A stretch of DNA of 64,000 bases from Actinomucor elegans (Eukaryota; Mucoromycota; Mucoromycetes; Mucorales; Mucoraceae). The position numbers were made by a program, and so were the translations under genes. The DNA lies in contig JAMSLZ010000011.1 in the NCBI GenBank assembly GCA_026027325.1, forward strand, positions 744,001-808,000, written 5' to 3'. Under the pieces are notes generated by a model, which searched no databases, was not told where the DNA came from, and saw nothing but the letters and a program-made list of their open reading frames with translations. The first letter of the stretch is position 1, and each line of letters starts with the position of its first letter. Below are positions 35,863 to 47,497 of the stretch, one piece after another.

Positions 35863-35932
35863 CGCCAAAGGGGATTACCATGAAAAAAAGCTGAAACTTT
35901 AGTTTTTGTGTAATGTAACAATGGCCGTAGCA
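35863..35932 (+). repeat. Diverged repeat pair, copy B
   Basis: CGCCAAAGGGGAT, TTTTTGTGTAAT and ATGGCCGTAGC in the same order and spacing as copy A 2.5 kb upstream. Confidence 0.4.
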
Positions 35933-36161
35933 CTATATTGAAACACGCTTTTCACCCTGACGACAGCACAATGAAAATATTAAAGTATTGTACATTTTTA
36001 ATATACAAAGAATAAAAAAGGATCTATATGTAGAATAATCAGTATAAGCAATATGAAAGACTAATTACAGCATAACTTGTTCATGTGCTAAATATTGTTT
36101 CGAAACAGTTCATGGCCCCTTATTTATTATTATAAGGGCACTAGGCGCACATGATATCACA

Positions 36162-36169
36162 TATAAATA
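36162..36169 (+). promoter_or_regulatory. TATA box of the FYVE gene
   Basis: TATAAATA, 53 nt before the ATG at 36223 and followed by a C/T-rich leader. Confidence 0.55.
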
Positions 36170-36222
36170 CAACCGTTTCTGTCTTTTTCTTTCCCTTCTT
36201 TAACTTTTTTTTTTTTTTCCAA

Positions 36223-37584
36223 ATGGCTGATTATTCTACTTTAACAATGTCTCCGAATATCGTCACTTATAATAATTCGCCTTTATTCCAAAGGCGTTCT
36301 TCAATTAGAAGAGGCACTATTGCTAGTATTTCCAAGGATATCAGAGTCAACGATGTAACAGAGATCATCAAAACTCAGAAAGCACTTATTCAAAAAGAGC
36401 GCATCATGAATGATACTCAATCAGTCATGTTGAAAAGAAGACACAGTATGATGAACATCAATGTCAATAAACCACAGCCCAAAAAGCAACTTCCAGCACG
36501 TATACGCACTATGTCTAATGGTGATTTGAAGAACACGGACACTTTTACCACAACAGACACGTCGGCAAAGCTCCGATTGGATGAAAGAGTGATCAATCAT
36601 CCAAGAAAGTGTGCAGCCTGCATTGCCCATCAAGAGGAAGTTTTACCTACAGAATCTATGCCATCCATGTCAAGTAATAACAGTAGCACTTCATCCTTAT
36701 CATCCACACCTTCTTTACAAGCCAATTCGTTACACCATGAGATCATTAAAAACTTGAATTATGGTATCACCAATTACTCTCATCAAATCCAAGACTTGGT
36801 TTCTCAACCCATTGAAAAGAAACACATTCAAGAATGCAAGGCACTTATTGTGCAACAACAGCAGTTGCTCAGTCAATTAGAAGCATTGGTGGTAAATGAT
36901 CAAAATGAACAGCAAACTCCTTGTGAGCCTAAACTCGAACCCAAGAAGCAACCCAGCCACCTTTTGGCTCTCTTTTCTTCTACTCCAAAAGCCTCGACCA
37001 CCCAAGTAGTCATCCGACAAAAACCAGATAAAAAAGAAGCCGATACTATTTTCTCTGTACAAGGCGTTTGTACTACAGTCGAGTCATCTTATATCCCTGA
37101 CCAAGTAAGAAAAAAAAAATATAGCCCCATATCATTGTTTCATATATTAATTTTTATTTTTTATTTTTATAAAAGCTTTTATCAAACAAAGAAGCACAAG
37201 ATCATAAGAATGGTGTTTACCAATATCGCTATGCTCTCAATTTAACCTACGAAGATCGTCAACATAAATTCACACTTAAGCCTCAACAAGAATGGGAAAA
37301 GGATGACCAAGTACATGAGTGCCAAGATCAACACTGTCAAAGCAAGTTTAACTGGTTACAACGCAAGCATCACTGCCGAGGGTAAGTTTTTATTATGTGG
37401 TTGTGTATACTGTCCAGTGATTAAATATAATTTTTATAGTTGTGGTCATATCTACTGTAATACACACAGTGGCAATCGATTGCCCTTGTTTACAAAGGAT
37501 GCCTCTGCTGATAAACCTACATTTTCACGTGTATGCGATCATTGCTTCTTCAGTTTGGCTGGAGATGCCTTGGAGTCTCTTTAA
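36223..37584 (+). CDS. FYVE zinc-finger protein
   Basis: Three exons: 36223-37104, 37176-37381, 37440-37584 (410 aa). The C-terminal FYVE finger spans about 334-400: W334-x-x-D337, Cys pairs 343/348, 361/364, then RKHHCRGCG (357-365), YCNTH and RVCDHC (393-398). The RKHHCR motif is the PI3P-binding signature, so the protein should locate to endosomes. The first 290 residues are Ser/Thr/Gln-rich with a predicted helical segment (KKHIQECKALIVQQQQLLSQ) and an unexpected CAAC pair, and show no other domain. The partner or cargo is unknown. The middle of the finger is built from two exons, which is why no single frame shows it. ATG chosen after the TATA box and T-rich leader; the upstream in-frame codons are leader. 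Confidence 0.88.
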
Positions 37585-39683
37585 AGCCTTTATGATATTA
37601 TACCTCTTATACAAAAAAAAAACTTACATAGTACCTAGTTAGTGCACTTATACATACATCACTTTCATTTCATTTCTTATTATTACAAGTTACAAAGCAA
37701 ATCATATGCTCATTATGATAGTAATAATAAACAAAAAAGCATACCCACCTATTATATAATACAAAGCTTCACGTCTTCTAATGGGGTTCACACTTGAAAT
37801 TTGTGGGGATAAATAATAAAACATAGTTATGCATTTTTTTTCTCTCTCTCTTTGTTTATGTTTTAGATGGTATATAAACCACTTACCCCTCCTTTGATAA
37901 GAAAGAGAGGGGGGGGGGATAAACACGTCAGTGATGCACGTTTAATATATATAATATAAGAAAAAAAAGAGAGGGAATCGAAGCACTAAGCCTTTTATTT
38001 GTTGTTTTATTAAATCCGGCGGCAAAACAAGACATCTACTATCACCGATAAACGCCTTCTGTGTGAAGCTCCCACGGTATGTTTATCTTCTTCTGCATCA
38101 ATAGCGCTCGATTCAACTGCTCAACATGAAATCACAATGTCATTGATTGCATTGGATGGCGGTAAATGAATCGGAGGAGTGATACGACAGTGCTTGATAA
38201 ATACCTTTGCAAATCAAACAATTGTCCACCCAAGAACAAGTTTTGGTTTAATAAGGGAAATGCATAAAAACCTTTTATTTAATACGGTTTTATAGTTATT
38301 ACGGTATCTCTATATAAGCAGGCAATAGGTATAATATACTTGATTCTGAAAGAGAGAGAACTTTTCTTTTTACTTTATTATAAACCAAACACTTACCATT
38401 TGAAACAAAACTCTATTTTATACAACTTTACGCTCAAGTAAATTGATTTTTAGCTGTTTGTTTGTTACCCCCCATATGATAATTTCAAAATCAATTGCTT
38501 TATTTAATTGGATATCGGAGGTCAGCCTTACTGGCTCTATCTATTATGAATCATGCAACTGCTCATCTGTAGATCTCGGTTGTATATCGCAGCTGATTAG
38601 TATAGTTCACGCTCAGAAAAACCACTGAGCCTATTCATCCTTTTATTTAACAGAACTAGTTAATGTATTTTTAGTTATGTAATAACTGCCTACTCCACGC
38701 ATTTTCTTATGATGCTGTGTCTGTTTAACTGTAGTTCTCTGGTGATTCTGGCTAGATATCTCATCTAAAAAATATACACATTTTGCACATATTGTACTAC
38801 TGTGTCAATCAAAGCCTCTATTTTATTGGAAGTACAGAGAATATAATATAATGTTTATAATTGTCTGCAAAGGATATGTAATACATATAACAACAATGGT
38901 TTATCCTATTTAGACCTCTCATGCGTTCTCAGTCTAAGACTATATTAAGTCCATATTGAGAATAAGCTGTTTATTTAGTAGAACTTTAGTTTAATGGCAA
39001 AACAATAGATAACATAATGCATTTACTAAGGACAGTAAGCATCATCCGCCATCGATTGTCTTTAAGTTCAGAAATAGACCTTGTAATGTATCACCATGAT
39101 TTTTGACTTGAGTCGCTCTATCACTCAAATCAATTATCTGTTAAATATGGCCAAAGCTAATTCATCTTCACGAACTGGGCTGGCCTCTGATAATTAATTT
39201 AATCAACTAAACAAAAATACCATGAGAATTCCCTATGGTTCGTTATCATCACGCCAACTCCTTGCAGTTTTTACTTATTGGATGCCGCAGTTCATTCCGG
39301 ACATGGGCTACTAATTAAAGGCAATTATTTTGGACAGAATTGACCAAGAAGCTTAATTTCATTCGTAACATTGTATAGCAAAAAGATCCATCATAATATC
39401 TATAACTTTCAAAACGTATCATTTTTATATGTTTTAACGGATAAGGCTGCCCCTAATATATGGCAAATAACTTATAGCCTGGCGTTATGCTACTGGTCAG
39501 CTGGGGTATTATCATTATTACATAGCCAACGGCCAGCTAAACTGTTTAGACCAATAATCATTTTCCTCGTGTAAAATGCATATGCATATCAAGCTTTCAT
39601 GTTAGTAATGGTAGGGTTCGATACCTGTGGTTTTTTTTTTTTATTTTTTTTTATTTTCTTTCTTTTTTTTTTCTTCTTAAAAA
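37585..39683. other. Intergenic, 2.1 kb, with repeat copy
   Basis: No supported gene. Contains G9 at about 37910-37918, a dispersed-repeat copy at 38562-38620, and the T-rich leader (39631-39678) of the next F-box gene. Confidence 0.5.
38562..38620 (+). repeat. Dispersed 56-nt repeat, copy 3
   Basis: TAGATCTCGGT core, ATATCGCA, GATTAGTATAGTTCACGCTCAG; aligns with copy 1 with one two-base gap. Confidence 0.45.
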
Positions 39684-41441
39684 ATGAACAAATTACCTAA
39701 TGAGATATTCATTTATATACTCGACCCACTAGATTTCACAGATAAGCTTCAATGCATCTTGACGTGTCGCAACTGGTACACCCAGATAGTTAACACAGTC
39801 TTGTATTCGAAAATCCACTTTGAACGTGGCCAAGATAACTCTCGGACAATAAAAGCGATTCGTACTTTACAAAGAAAACGTGTAGAATACCAAATCTTGG
39901 ATCTGCGTATAAGTTACGTATCAGATCCTATGGAGTTGTCAAGATTTTGTCCCAACCTCAAGTCACTGGAGATAGTAAACTGGTCGTGTGATCAATGGAA
40001 TGACAAAAGAAACGCGTCTATGGCTCAAAATTGGAAAAAGCTTGAGGCAATCAAGGAAACCAATTCACACTATTTGGTGACAATGAAACTACTTGATAGT
40101 TCGACGTATTTGATGTCACTCACTTCTATATTCATTAATTTTGGACGGCAGTCCAAAGAGCAACTACCGATTTTCATTAAGCAATTGAAGTATGCGCCAG
40201 CACTGGAGAAATTGGCTCTGAAACATGTTCCTCGTCTCATATTTGACTGCATGGATTTATTGCATCAATGTTCCCTTAATTTGAAACATTTGAGATTGGA
40301 AGGCATATACTCTTCCTATGTGTATTCAGACGATTTGGAAGGAATTCCTCCTCTACCTATTTGCTCATCCGTTTCCAGTAAATTACTCTCTTTCGCTGTC
40401 GATTTTGACATACGAGGAACCCCTATGAACGAGACATCCGAAGTAAACTATTCACCTTGGATTGAGTACATAAGTCGCAAATATACCAACCTTATCAGTA
40501 TCAGATTAAACAGCATTAATATGTTCAAGTCACTGCATAACAACGACACAGCTGCAAAAGATCTGCAAAAAGCATTACCAGGTTGGACTCGGCTTCATAC
40601 ATTCGATATCAGATCCGTTTATCTCAGCGCTGATATTCTACAAGCTATGGATGATTGTAATATTCGTTTGAAAGAACTCAAAGTATACATCGATTTTGAA
40701 ACAGACATGGAGCAGCTTCTTAACTTGGCTCATTCACAGCAGAGCAAGGCGATTAAAAAGCTTATTATATATGACAAGTTCGAGGGATGGAGTGATCAAA
40801 TGCAACTAGTATACTTGTTGCGATCACTAAGTACGAGCACCCATCAATTGAAAGCAATCGATATTCGTCCGGTGATAAAAAAAAGGCGCATCTTTCGTCC
40901 CACTTTAACTATGCCCATTCAGTTACTCAACTATCTGCCTTGTCTGCAAAGACTAGCTATGCGCCTGTACGTTGAAGACGACTTTTTTCTCCCTACATAT
41001 AGACAAACTACCCATCTTACACAACTCAACTTGGAAATATGCTTATATTTATCAGAAATCAAAAGACATTCTAGCAAAGTGCAACAGCATATCCAAGAAT
41101 TAATTTACGCTTCCCCTCTGCTGCAGACATTTTCTATCATTTTTTACCGTAGAGATGTACGCTTTACTCTTGATTTCCAAAAAAATACCGTGCTACGATG
41201 TGTTGAATATACTGTTCCTAACAACAAGATCATTAAGGTCATTCAACACAATCAAACAAAATGGTATACCTTCTATATGTTACCAACTGACTATCAGGAA
41301 GAGCAAAGATATGGCCTCAGAGAAGTGCCTCAAAACGATAGCCATGAATGTAACATTACTCTAATCTTACCACCCTCTGTCCGTAGTTTATGCAGTTACA
41401 ACAAGGAATATCCTTTTTCAAAGAAGCGATATCTTTTTTGA
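39684..41441 (+). CDS. F-box/LRR-like protein, 585 aa, intronless
   Basis: Single open frame beginning MNKLPNEIFIYILDPL; residues 3-45 form an F-box (LPNEIFIYIL...CRNWYTQIVNTVLYSKI). The remainder has scattered leucine-rich motifs (LKSLEIVNW, LKHLRLEGIY, LKELKVYIDF), the usual layout of fungal F-box/LRR proteins that link substrates to SCF ligases. Function unknown. The ATG directly follows a 48-nt T-rich tract and AAAAA. No introns, like the other F-box gene in this window, whereas almost every other gene here has several. Confidence 0.87.
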   Translation: MNKLPNEIFIYILDPLDFTDKLQCILTCRNWYTQIVNTVLYSKIHFERGQDNSRTIKAIRTLQRKRVEYQILDLRISYVSDPMELSRFCPNLKSLEIVNWSCDQWNDKRNASMAQNWKKLEAIKETNSHYLVTMKLLDSSTYLMSLTSIFINFGRQSKEQLPIFIKQLKYAPALEKLALKHVPRLIFDCMDLLHQCSLNLKHLRLEGIYSSYVYSDDLEGIPPLPICSSVSSKLLSFAVDFDIRGTPMNETSEVNYSPWIEYISRKYTNLISIRLNSINMFKSLHNNDTAAKDLQKALPGWTRLHTFDIRSVYLSADILQAMDDCNIRLKELKVYIDFETDMEQLLNLAHSQQSKAIKKLIIYDKFEGWSDQMQLVYLLRSLSTSTHQLKAIDIRPVIKKRRIFRPTLTMPIQLLNYLPCLQRLAMRLYVEDDFFLPTYRQTTHLTQLNLEICLYLSEIKRHSSKVQQHIQELIYASPLLQTFSIIFYRRDVRFTLDFQKNTVLRCVEYTVPNNKIIKVIQHNQTKWYTFYMLPTDYQEEQRYGLREVPQNDSHECNITLILPPSVRSLCSYNKEYPFSKKRYLF

Positions 41442-43170
41442 TCATATCGAATATTTTTTCTTTATCACATTGCATCTTTTTAGCTAGTCCTATTAATAAA
41501 AATAAATAAATAATACATTTTATTTTTTATTTTTATCGATTTTGCTCAGATGCTCGGGGGAAGTATCAGATTAAAGCTATCTCTTTTACGTGATATTTGG
41601 AATGGTACATGCATGAAACTGGTACTAACCTTGTTTATATAGAATTTACTTCCGCATTAAATGCTGTAAAAATCATGTCGCGTTTCCTTTTAAAACAATG
41701 GCGATTTTTTTTTCTTTATAAAGCAAATTTGATATATAGTAAGCTTTTACTTTATTATATTCAACAGATTTTTCGTATACAAAAATAAATTACATAGATA
41801 CATGCTTTATAATACTTGGAATATATTGATATTAAGAACTATGCTTCGTAAGTTTTATTCATACTTTTAAAGAAAAATTTAATTTTAATTATCTGCAAAA
41901 AGCATTAGTTAAAAATAAATTACTATATATTTCTCGATCGGCTTTGATCAAATGTATGTTCCTATAGCACAGAATTATGATATCTCCGGTTATATTTTCA
42001 GTCTAAATCAGGGTTAGCATGAATCAGCAATAATACTCGCTTTCTCGAGAGGAGAATAATTTACAAAGTCAGACATAGCGGCTCAGGAACAGGGTCAACG
42101 GTAATAATAGGCGTACATTGATCGTGAACGTATTGAATTATTATTTTTGTTTCACAGCTGTTGGTACGGAAAGGGTAATCGCCGTCATCTTTTTTGTTCA
42201 TCCCGACGGGCTACTGTCTGTGAAGGACGAAATCAGCTTTAAGTATGTCACACCCAAGGCGAAGCCTTCTTACACTTCACTTGGCTTAAAGTTTAAAGTG
42301 GCTGATTATCACTGTGGAATAAACAAGCAGAAAGATGCGTATACTTACCTATTCTAGATATAGCGCCATCGCCGAACGTAAGGAGTGCTTTCTACTGAAT
42401 CTTTTCCAGTGTTCATCGCATATAATGAAAATATGTCTGATCAATATTTAATGTACTATTTACAAAAATACTGCATATATTGTGAAATTATAGATAACTG
42501 TATCATAATCAAATCAAGGTATTATCAATATGCCCAAGACTTTGATGTGCCTTTACAAAAGAAGAGAGAAAATGTATATACAAACCGCGCAGATTTTGCT
42601 TCAGTTTTTTTTTTTTTTTTTTTTTTTTAATTCTAAAAATTTACACAGTAAAGAACAATCGAAACGTAAATTGTGGTTTCCAACAAGTAATTTCCACCAA
42701 GCTTTCCACTGCACTTACTATTTTCCCGGAGAATATATTCCAAGCGATCGAGTCAGCTATTGAGTTAGACGCTAAAACTTTGCTAAAGGCGAACTCATTC
42801 CCAAAACATCAAAGCTTTCTATCGAATCCTTTACGTAGAAACTTGACTTAGCGGCCACGCAGACGAGAGCTGATCTCCTTCTATTACTCTGAAACAACGT
42901 CATAGATGACGAAACAAAAACTCCATCTGTCATGGTTAGATCAAAACAATGCTGACTTATAAATTCAACGATCTCATCTATGGCTGCATCCTCATGAGGA
43001 CTCCACTTTTGTCGAGTAAATCAAGGTTTGCTGCTGAATATGCTTGCCAAATCTTATTCCATTTGCAATAAATTCAAAGGAAACTGACTTTTCTTTGAAC
43101 CGGTTATGTCTGTATTCACAAAATCTCTGACTTGGCTAATTTGCACAGGATATATATAATCGTTTTTAAT

Positions 43171-43195
43171 ACTTTTTTTTTTTTAAAAAAAAAGT
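43171..43195. repeat. T(n)A(n) palindrome 1
   Basis: ACT12A9GT: a run of 12 T followed by 9 A, self-complementary. Confidence 0.8.
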
Positions 43196-43225
43196 CTTAA
43201 CAACAAAAAGCTTTATTATATTTGC

Positions 43226-43770
43226 TGGTCATATCGGTAAGTCATTAGGGTTCTATGTAGTGGTCACATCTGGTAGTAAAAATAAAGCAAAAGACAAACT
43301 GTATCAAATCCGCTAATTTCGACGCTGTCTTTAACTACAAAGAAAGTAATAAACATCGAAGAAGACTTGAGAAAAAAACATTATCCTTAAAGAAATTGAT
43401 GTGTATTTTAAAAGTGTTAATGAAAAAGATGCTTGATTATGTGTTGATTGTTGCAAATAAGCCTGCTCGCATTGCTGTTTATTGTGTGCTGATTCGATTT
43501 GATCGCAGAACATACGGTTATGCCCTATTTGGCTAAAATTGTTTTCAAGTGTATTCATATGGAGCGCTTTCTTTTTTTTTTTAAAAAAAAAAGTATATGA
43601 TAATTTGAACAGAGTTTATCAACAAAGTCTCTCCTTTGTTGAGCAGTAGTCAAATAAAATATAACGGGCATATTGTTCTGAGGTATCAACGATATTTCTC
43701 AAGTTCTCTTTTGGTGACATCTTTTGAGGCCAACGTTTTTGCAAAAATTATTGTTCACGTTACTGATTTG
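43226..43770 (+). pseudogene. Decayed NADP-dependent alkenal/prostaglandin reductase (MDR family)
   Basis: Frame-shifted remains in family order: GHIGKSLGFYVVVTSGSK (Rossmann segment) then, after a stop and shift, FDAVFNYKES, then KEIDVYFKSV, then after another shift MLDYVLIVANKPARI, and finally QIKYNGHIV and FEANVFAKIIV. These correspond to the second half of medium-chain NADP-dependent 2-alkenal reductases. At least three frame breaks and stops. The 5' half is not recognisable upstream. A T11A10 palindrome (43572-43592) interrupts it. No protein is expected. Confidence 0.72.
43572..43592. repeat. T(n)A(n) palindrome 2
   Basis: Eleven T followed by ten A, inside the reductase pseudogene. 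Confidence 0.8.
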
Positions 43771-46684
43771 TAATACTTAACAGACAAAAATGTTAAAACT
43801 CTATATAAATAAAATTAAATATTATATACCTTAATCAAATGTTCCTCGTTTATTATAGTGCGCTAACTTTATAATAGTATTCATTTTATGTACTTATCTA
43901 TTATTTTTGTTTCATTTATTAGGCATTGACATTCATTATGATAGGAAAATAGGAACAAAGTCGATCAATAACTTGCTATTAGCAGCTACGACAACCAACA
44001 TAACGGAATATGACCCATATATTTGCGTTTATGGTTTGTCAAGCATCTAGCAGTTGTATTGCTATGATTCAAATGACTTCGCTATGTTTATACTTATTAA
44101 CTCGAAATATACTAACCTTTATGCGATAATATATATACCATTATATACTTTACTCTGTAACAAACAAAGACAAATTATTAATCATCATATCTAAAATAAT
44201 TTTTTATAACCTTAAAAAGCCATACAAAGATTTTCCATCATCACTGCCAATATGCTACGTTTAAAATTTTATTGATTGTAAGGGATTAAACTGAACGACC
44301 CAGCAGCTATTAAGGAGTAAATTTCGGGTTGACCTGATTTGCAGGAATTTCAGGTTTACTCAAAAAATCTTCAATTCACTTACATTTACATGATTTTCAT
44401 GTGAACATTATTTTAACTTAAATCATTTTACTTTTTAACCTTTTTCTTAATTATTAACCATATATAACTAACTAGAAAATGTATGCTTAATTATAATGCA
44501 TTCGTTGCTCTTTAAGGAAAATAGATAGTAGCATATACTAAACCGATCAATAGGTTCATTTCAAATTAGCAAAATAGCATTTTGACTGCCTAGAAGGCTT
44601 GTAGCCCATGTATCCAGGTAGCCTCGCAGCCTTAACAGGAGCTTTACAGCTTTAAAAGCTAATGGGTTTATCTAAAGGTTCATATTGTTAGAGCCTTACA
44701 ATCTTATAGGTTTGCAGCTTTTTTTTTTGAATTTGAATTATAGACCATCCTGTTGTTGGACCAAGATTTTCTCTACTGTCAGTTATTTTCTGAAACTTGA
44801 AAGTAATATTTGAAATGCTCGGCTTTTTAATAAAATAAGCGTTGTATGTGAGAGAATAAGTAGCCGGTATCCTACTCGAGTTTTATTTTATATCAAGCAT
44901 TTGATCTATGGCTAGATTTGTTGAACATTCGCAAATCAGCTTTTCATCCATCGTAGCTCGAAAATTCAAAGGAGATAGTAAATGTTCTTTACTTTAAATT
45001 ATGTGGTGTAGAATTCTACACAAAATCAGATAATTAATATTTCGAATCATGATACGTCTTTACAGTGATAGGTGCTACCAAAGTTCGTACAAAAAAAAGA
45101 GGAGGGGGGGGGGAGAACTTTTAGTGATTCTGGCGAAAATTATATTTAATGTTGGCTTATCAATATAAATAAGATAATCTCATAAATGGAATACCCACCG
45201 TTCTTTTTTTTAAACGGTATGCGAGACGTTCTACAACATAGTGCATAATTCAGCTTTGTTTAGTATATTTCAAAGTATAGTTGGCACTTAGTTTGTCGGT
45301 TAAGGACCTAGATGGGCTAAGTTGGAACATTTCACCAAATTGCCAGGTTTAAGCGCTAAATGTTCACTAAGTCTTAGCTACTATTTTATGCTTCCTATTT
45401 AATTCGATAGTACTCCTTGGCACTGATGGTTACATACCAGTCTATTTGTTTTGTACCTCTGACCCCTCTAGCGATACATATCAGCACTTGATTAACGAAG
45501 AATAGGATAAACTAGCATCGATTGAATACATAAAAATGCATAACTGTCAATTACTAATAGCATTCTGAAAATAAAATAAAATAAAAAATATATAGTATAT
45601 AAAGAAACAGTTACTGAATTTTGTTTATCATAGAATATAAAAGAAACGCCATACATACAAATGATTAAGTGCATGCTTTGCTTTAATCAACAATCTAACC
45701 TGTTAGAATAAAAACTAAGGAACGATCGGGCTGTTAGAAATAATATGCATAAGCATCAATAAACTCGCTCTTCAACCTATAAATACTATCAATAGAGCTG
45801 CTTCAAACCGGTTATATATAATCTAGGATAGTTGTGTAGCTCAAAACAAAAACAACAACGGTTGTTCATGCTTCTCTATGTACGTTACACGTGCATGAGA
45901 GCCAGTCACTCGGTCTGCCTGCTAATAAGAACGGGCGGACTATCACTTTTGTATATGCACGCCCATCCTTTGACTTATTTTGAACTTTATCTCTGTTAAA
46001 GTCATATGTCCTATGTATGCAGAGTCCCAACTTTTTTTTTTTTGCCTGCAATTGCATTTTTTTTCGGGGAATATTCTCATGATTTTTTGATATGTAGGGT
46101 TTTACTGGCGTTCTATAGAGTTGATTATGTTGTTAGATATGCAGATTAGAGTATTAAATAGTACGCTTGTATTCTTATGTAGGCTCAACTTAACTTTATG
46201 GTGTTTTTGTTGCATCTCGGTAGTCATTCCTTTACTATTACATATACTCAATAAGGGACAACTTCATTGTCCGCAGAGATGGGATAATCACTTCCATAAT
46301 TCTCTCGACAATTTCTTTTCTGTAATCATAAAATTGCATTTAGACTTAAATCAAAGTGGAATGCAGTCTTTATATCTGAAAAATATTTAGATTAAACTAT
46401 CTCCTTTATAGTGCAACGGATTTAGTAATTGTATTAAGCCGCAGGAGTTCAGATAAGTCTGGAAAATATAATGGTTTTATTCAATGAATTAATGTGCTTT
46501 ATTTTACGGTATTTATGATATGATACTGTTCGAGATATAATTGAGTGATATGCAATATAGATTGAAATTACAGAACATGAATTCGCCTTTGCTGTTTTGG
46601 TATTACGATGAACGCTTAATTCTTTTTAAAAACATTTAAATCCCGACCTTTAGGTGGTGGTGGGATACACTAAGCAACTCGAGT

Positions 46685-46740
46685 GATCTTGATAGATCTC
46701 GGTTTAATATCATGTTTGGTTAATAGTTCATATTCAAAAT
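46685..46740 (+). repeat. Dispersed 56-nt repeat, copy 4
   Basis: GATCTTG, TAGATCTCGGT, AATA, TTCAT and TCAAAAT at the same spacing as copy 1, with no gaps. Confidence 0.55.
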
Positions 46741-47150
46741 GAGATGTTACTCCTACTAATCTTATAGATCTATTAGAAATTTTTGTTAGATTAAACATCT
46801 TTTTAAACTTTTGCCATTGATGACCATGAACTCAAAGGAGTTTCTTTCGTCTAATCACCACAAGGCAAATACTAGAATGGGTAAAAAAGTCAAGATATTT
46901 CTAAATAAAAATGTGCAGGGGGTGTAACCTCGGGAACATTTTGTATACATTCTAGATGGGTATCTATCAAAAAAAAAATGCTTCGGATTAAAACCAAAAT
47001 GGCATTGCGCACAAAATAAAAAAAAAAAAAACTTCCCGGTTACCAAGATAAAGTATGATTTACGTATGTGCTAAACCTTATATCACTCAATGTGTAACTA
47101 GTTTCAAAAGGTTGCGTAAGTTCCAGTACATTCAACAACGTCAAGGCCGT

Positions 47151-47168
47151 TTTTTTTTTAAAAAAAAA
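47151..47168. repeat. T(n)A(n) palindrome 3
   Basis: A run of T followed directly by a similar run of A. Flanked on both sides by CAAGGCC (47142 and about 47178), which may be a coincidence or a short flanking duplication. Confidence 0.7.
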
Positions 47169-47497
47169 GGTGTTACCAAGGCCTTGCGTGTGCACGTATG
47201 GTATGACAAACTTATAGAACTCCCTTTCTACTTTCTTTATCCGAAATCTGTACCGATGTCATTATAATAGGAGACACTTGCACGCGAAATCATCATTGTC
47301 GTATTGCAGTACAAAAAGCTTATTTGCATAACAGCCTTGCTGCTTGATTTTATTACTGTCTTCTAATAAATATAAAAAAAAGCAGCTGATTACAGTGTCA
47401 CTCAAACGTTTTGTCACGGGTCGTTTTTTCTTCTGACTTTAATTAAACCAAAAGGCTTCTGTTTTATCTTTTTTTTTCTTTCTTTTCTTCATTTGAA

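Larger units (their letters stand above)
30125..36161. other. Gene-poor AT-rich block, 6 kb
   Basis: No supported gene over six kilobases. It contains T29 at 30590-30618, A22 at 33202-33223, two copies of a GCCAAAGGGGAT-led repeat (33344 and 35863), and a short duplicated motif (35050 and 35461). The minus frame 32741-33082 (113 codons, hydrophobic, ATG start) is the longest open frame but has no recognisable family. Coding-like but broken pieces suggest decayed genes or transposons. Confidence 0.5.
41442..47497. other. Gene-poor AT-rich block, 6 kb, with pseudogene remains
   Basis: No intact gene seen. Contains a broken reductase gene (about 43226-43770), T24 at 42605-42628, three T(n)A(n) palindromes, a hairpin with ACCGTT/AACGGT arms near 45198 and a dispersed-repeat copy at 46685. 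A frame at 42118-42357 has richer codons than its surroundings but no recognisable family. Confidence 0.5.

Noticed and set aside
39600..39630. GGTTCGATAC resembling a tRNA T-loop
   Set aside because: No acceptor stem or anticodon arm can be folded around it. A similar GGTTCGA at 57150 also fails.
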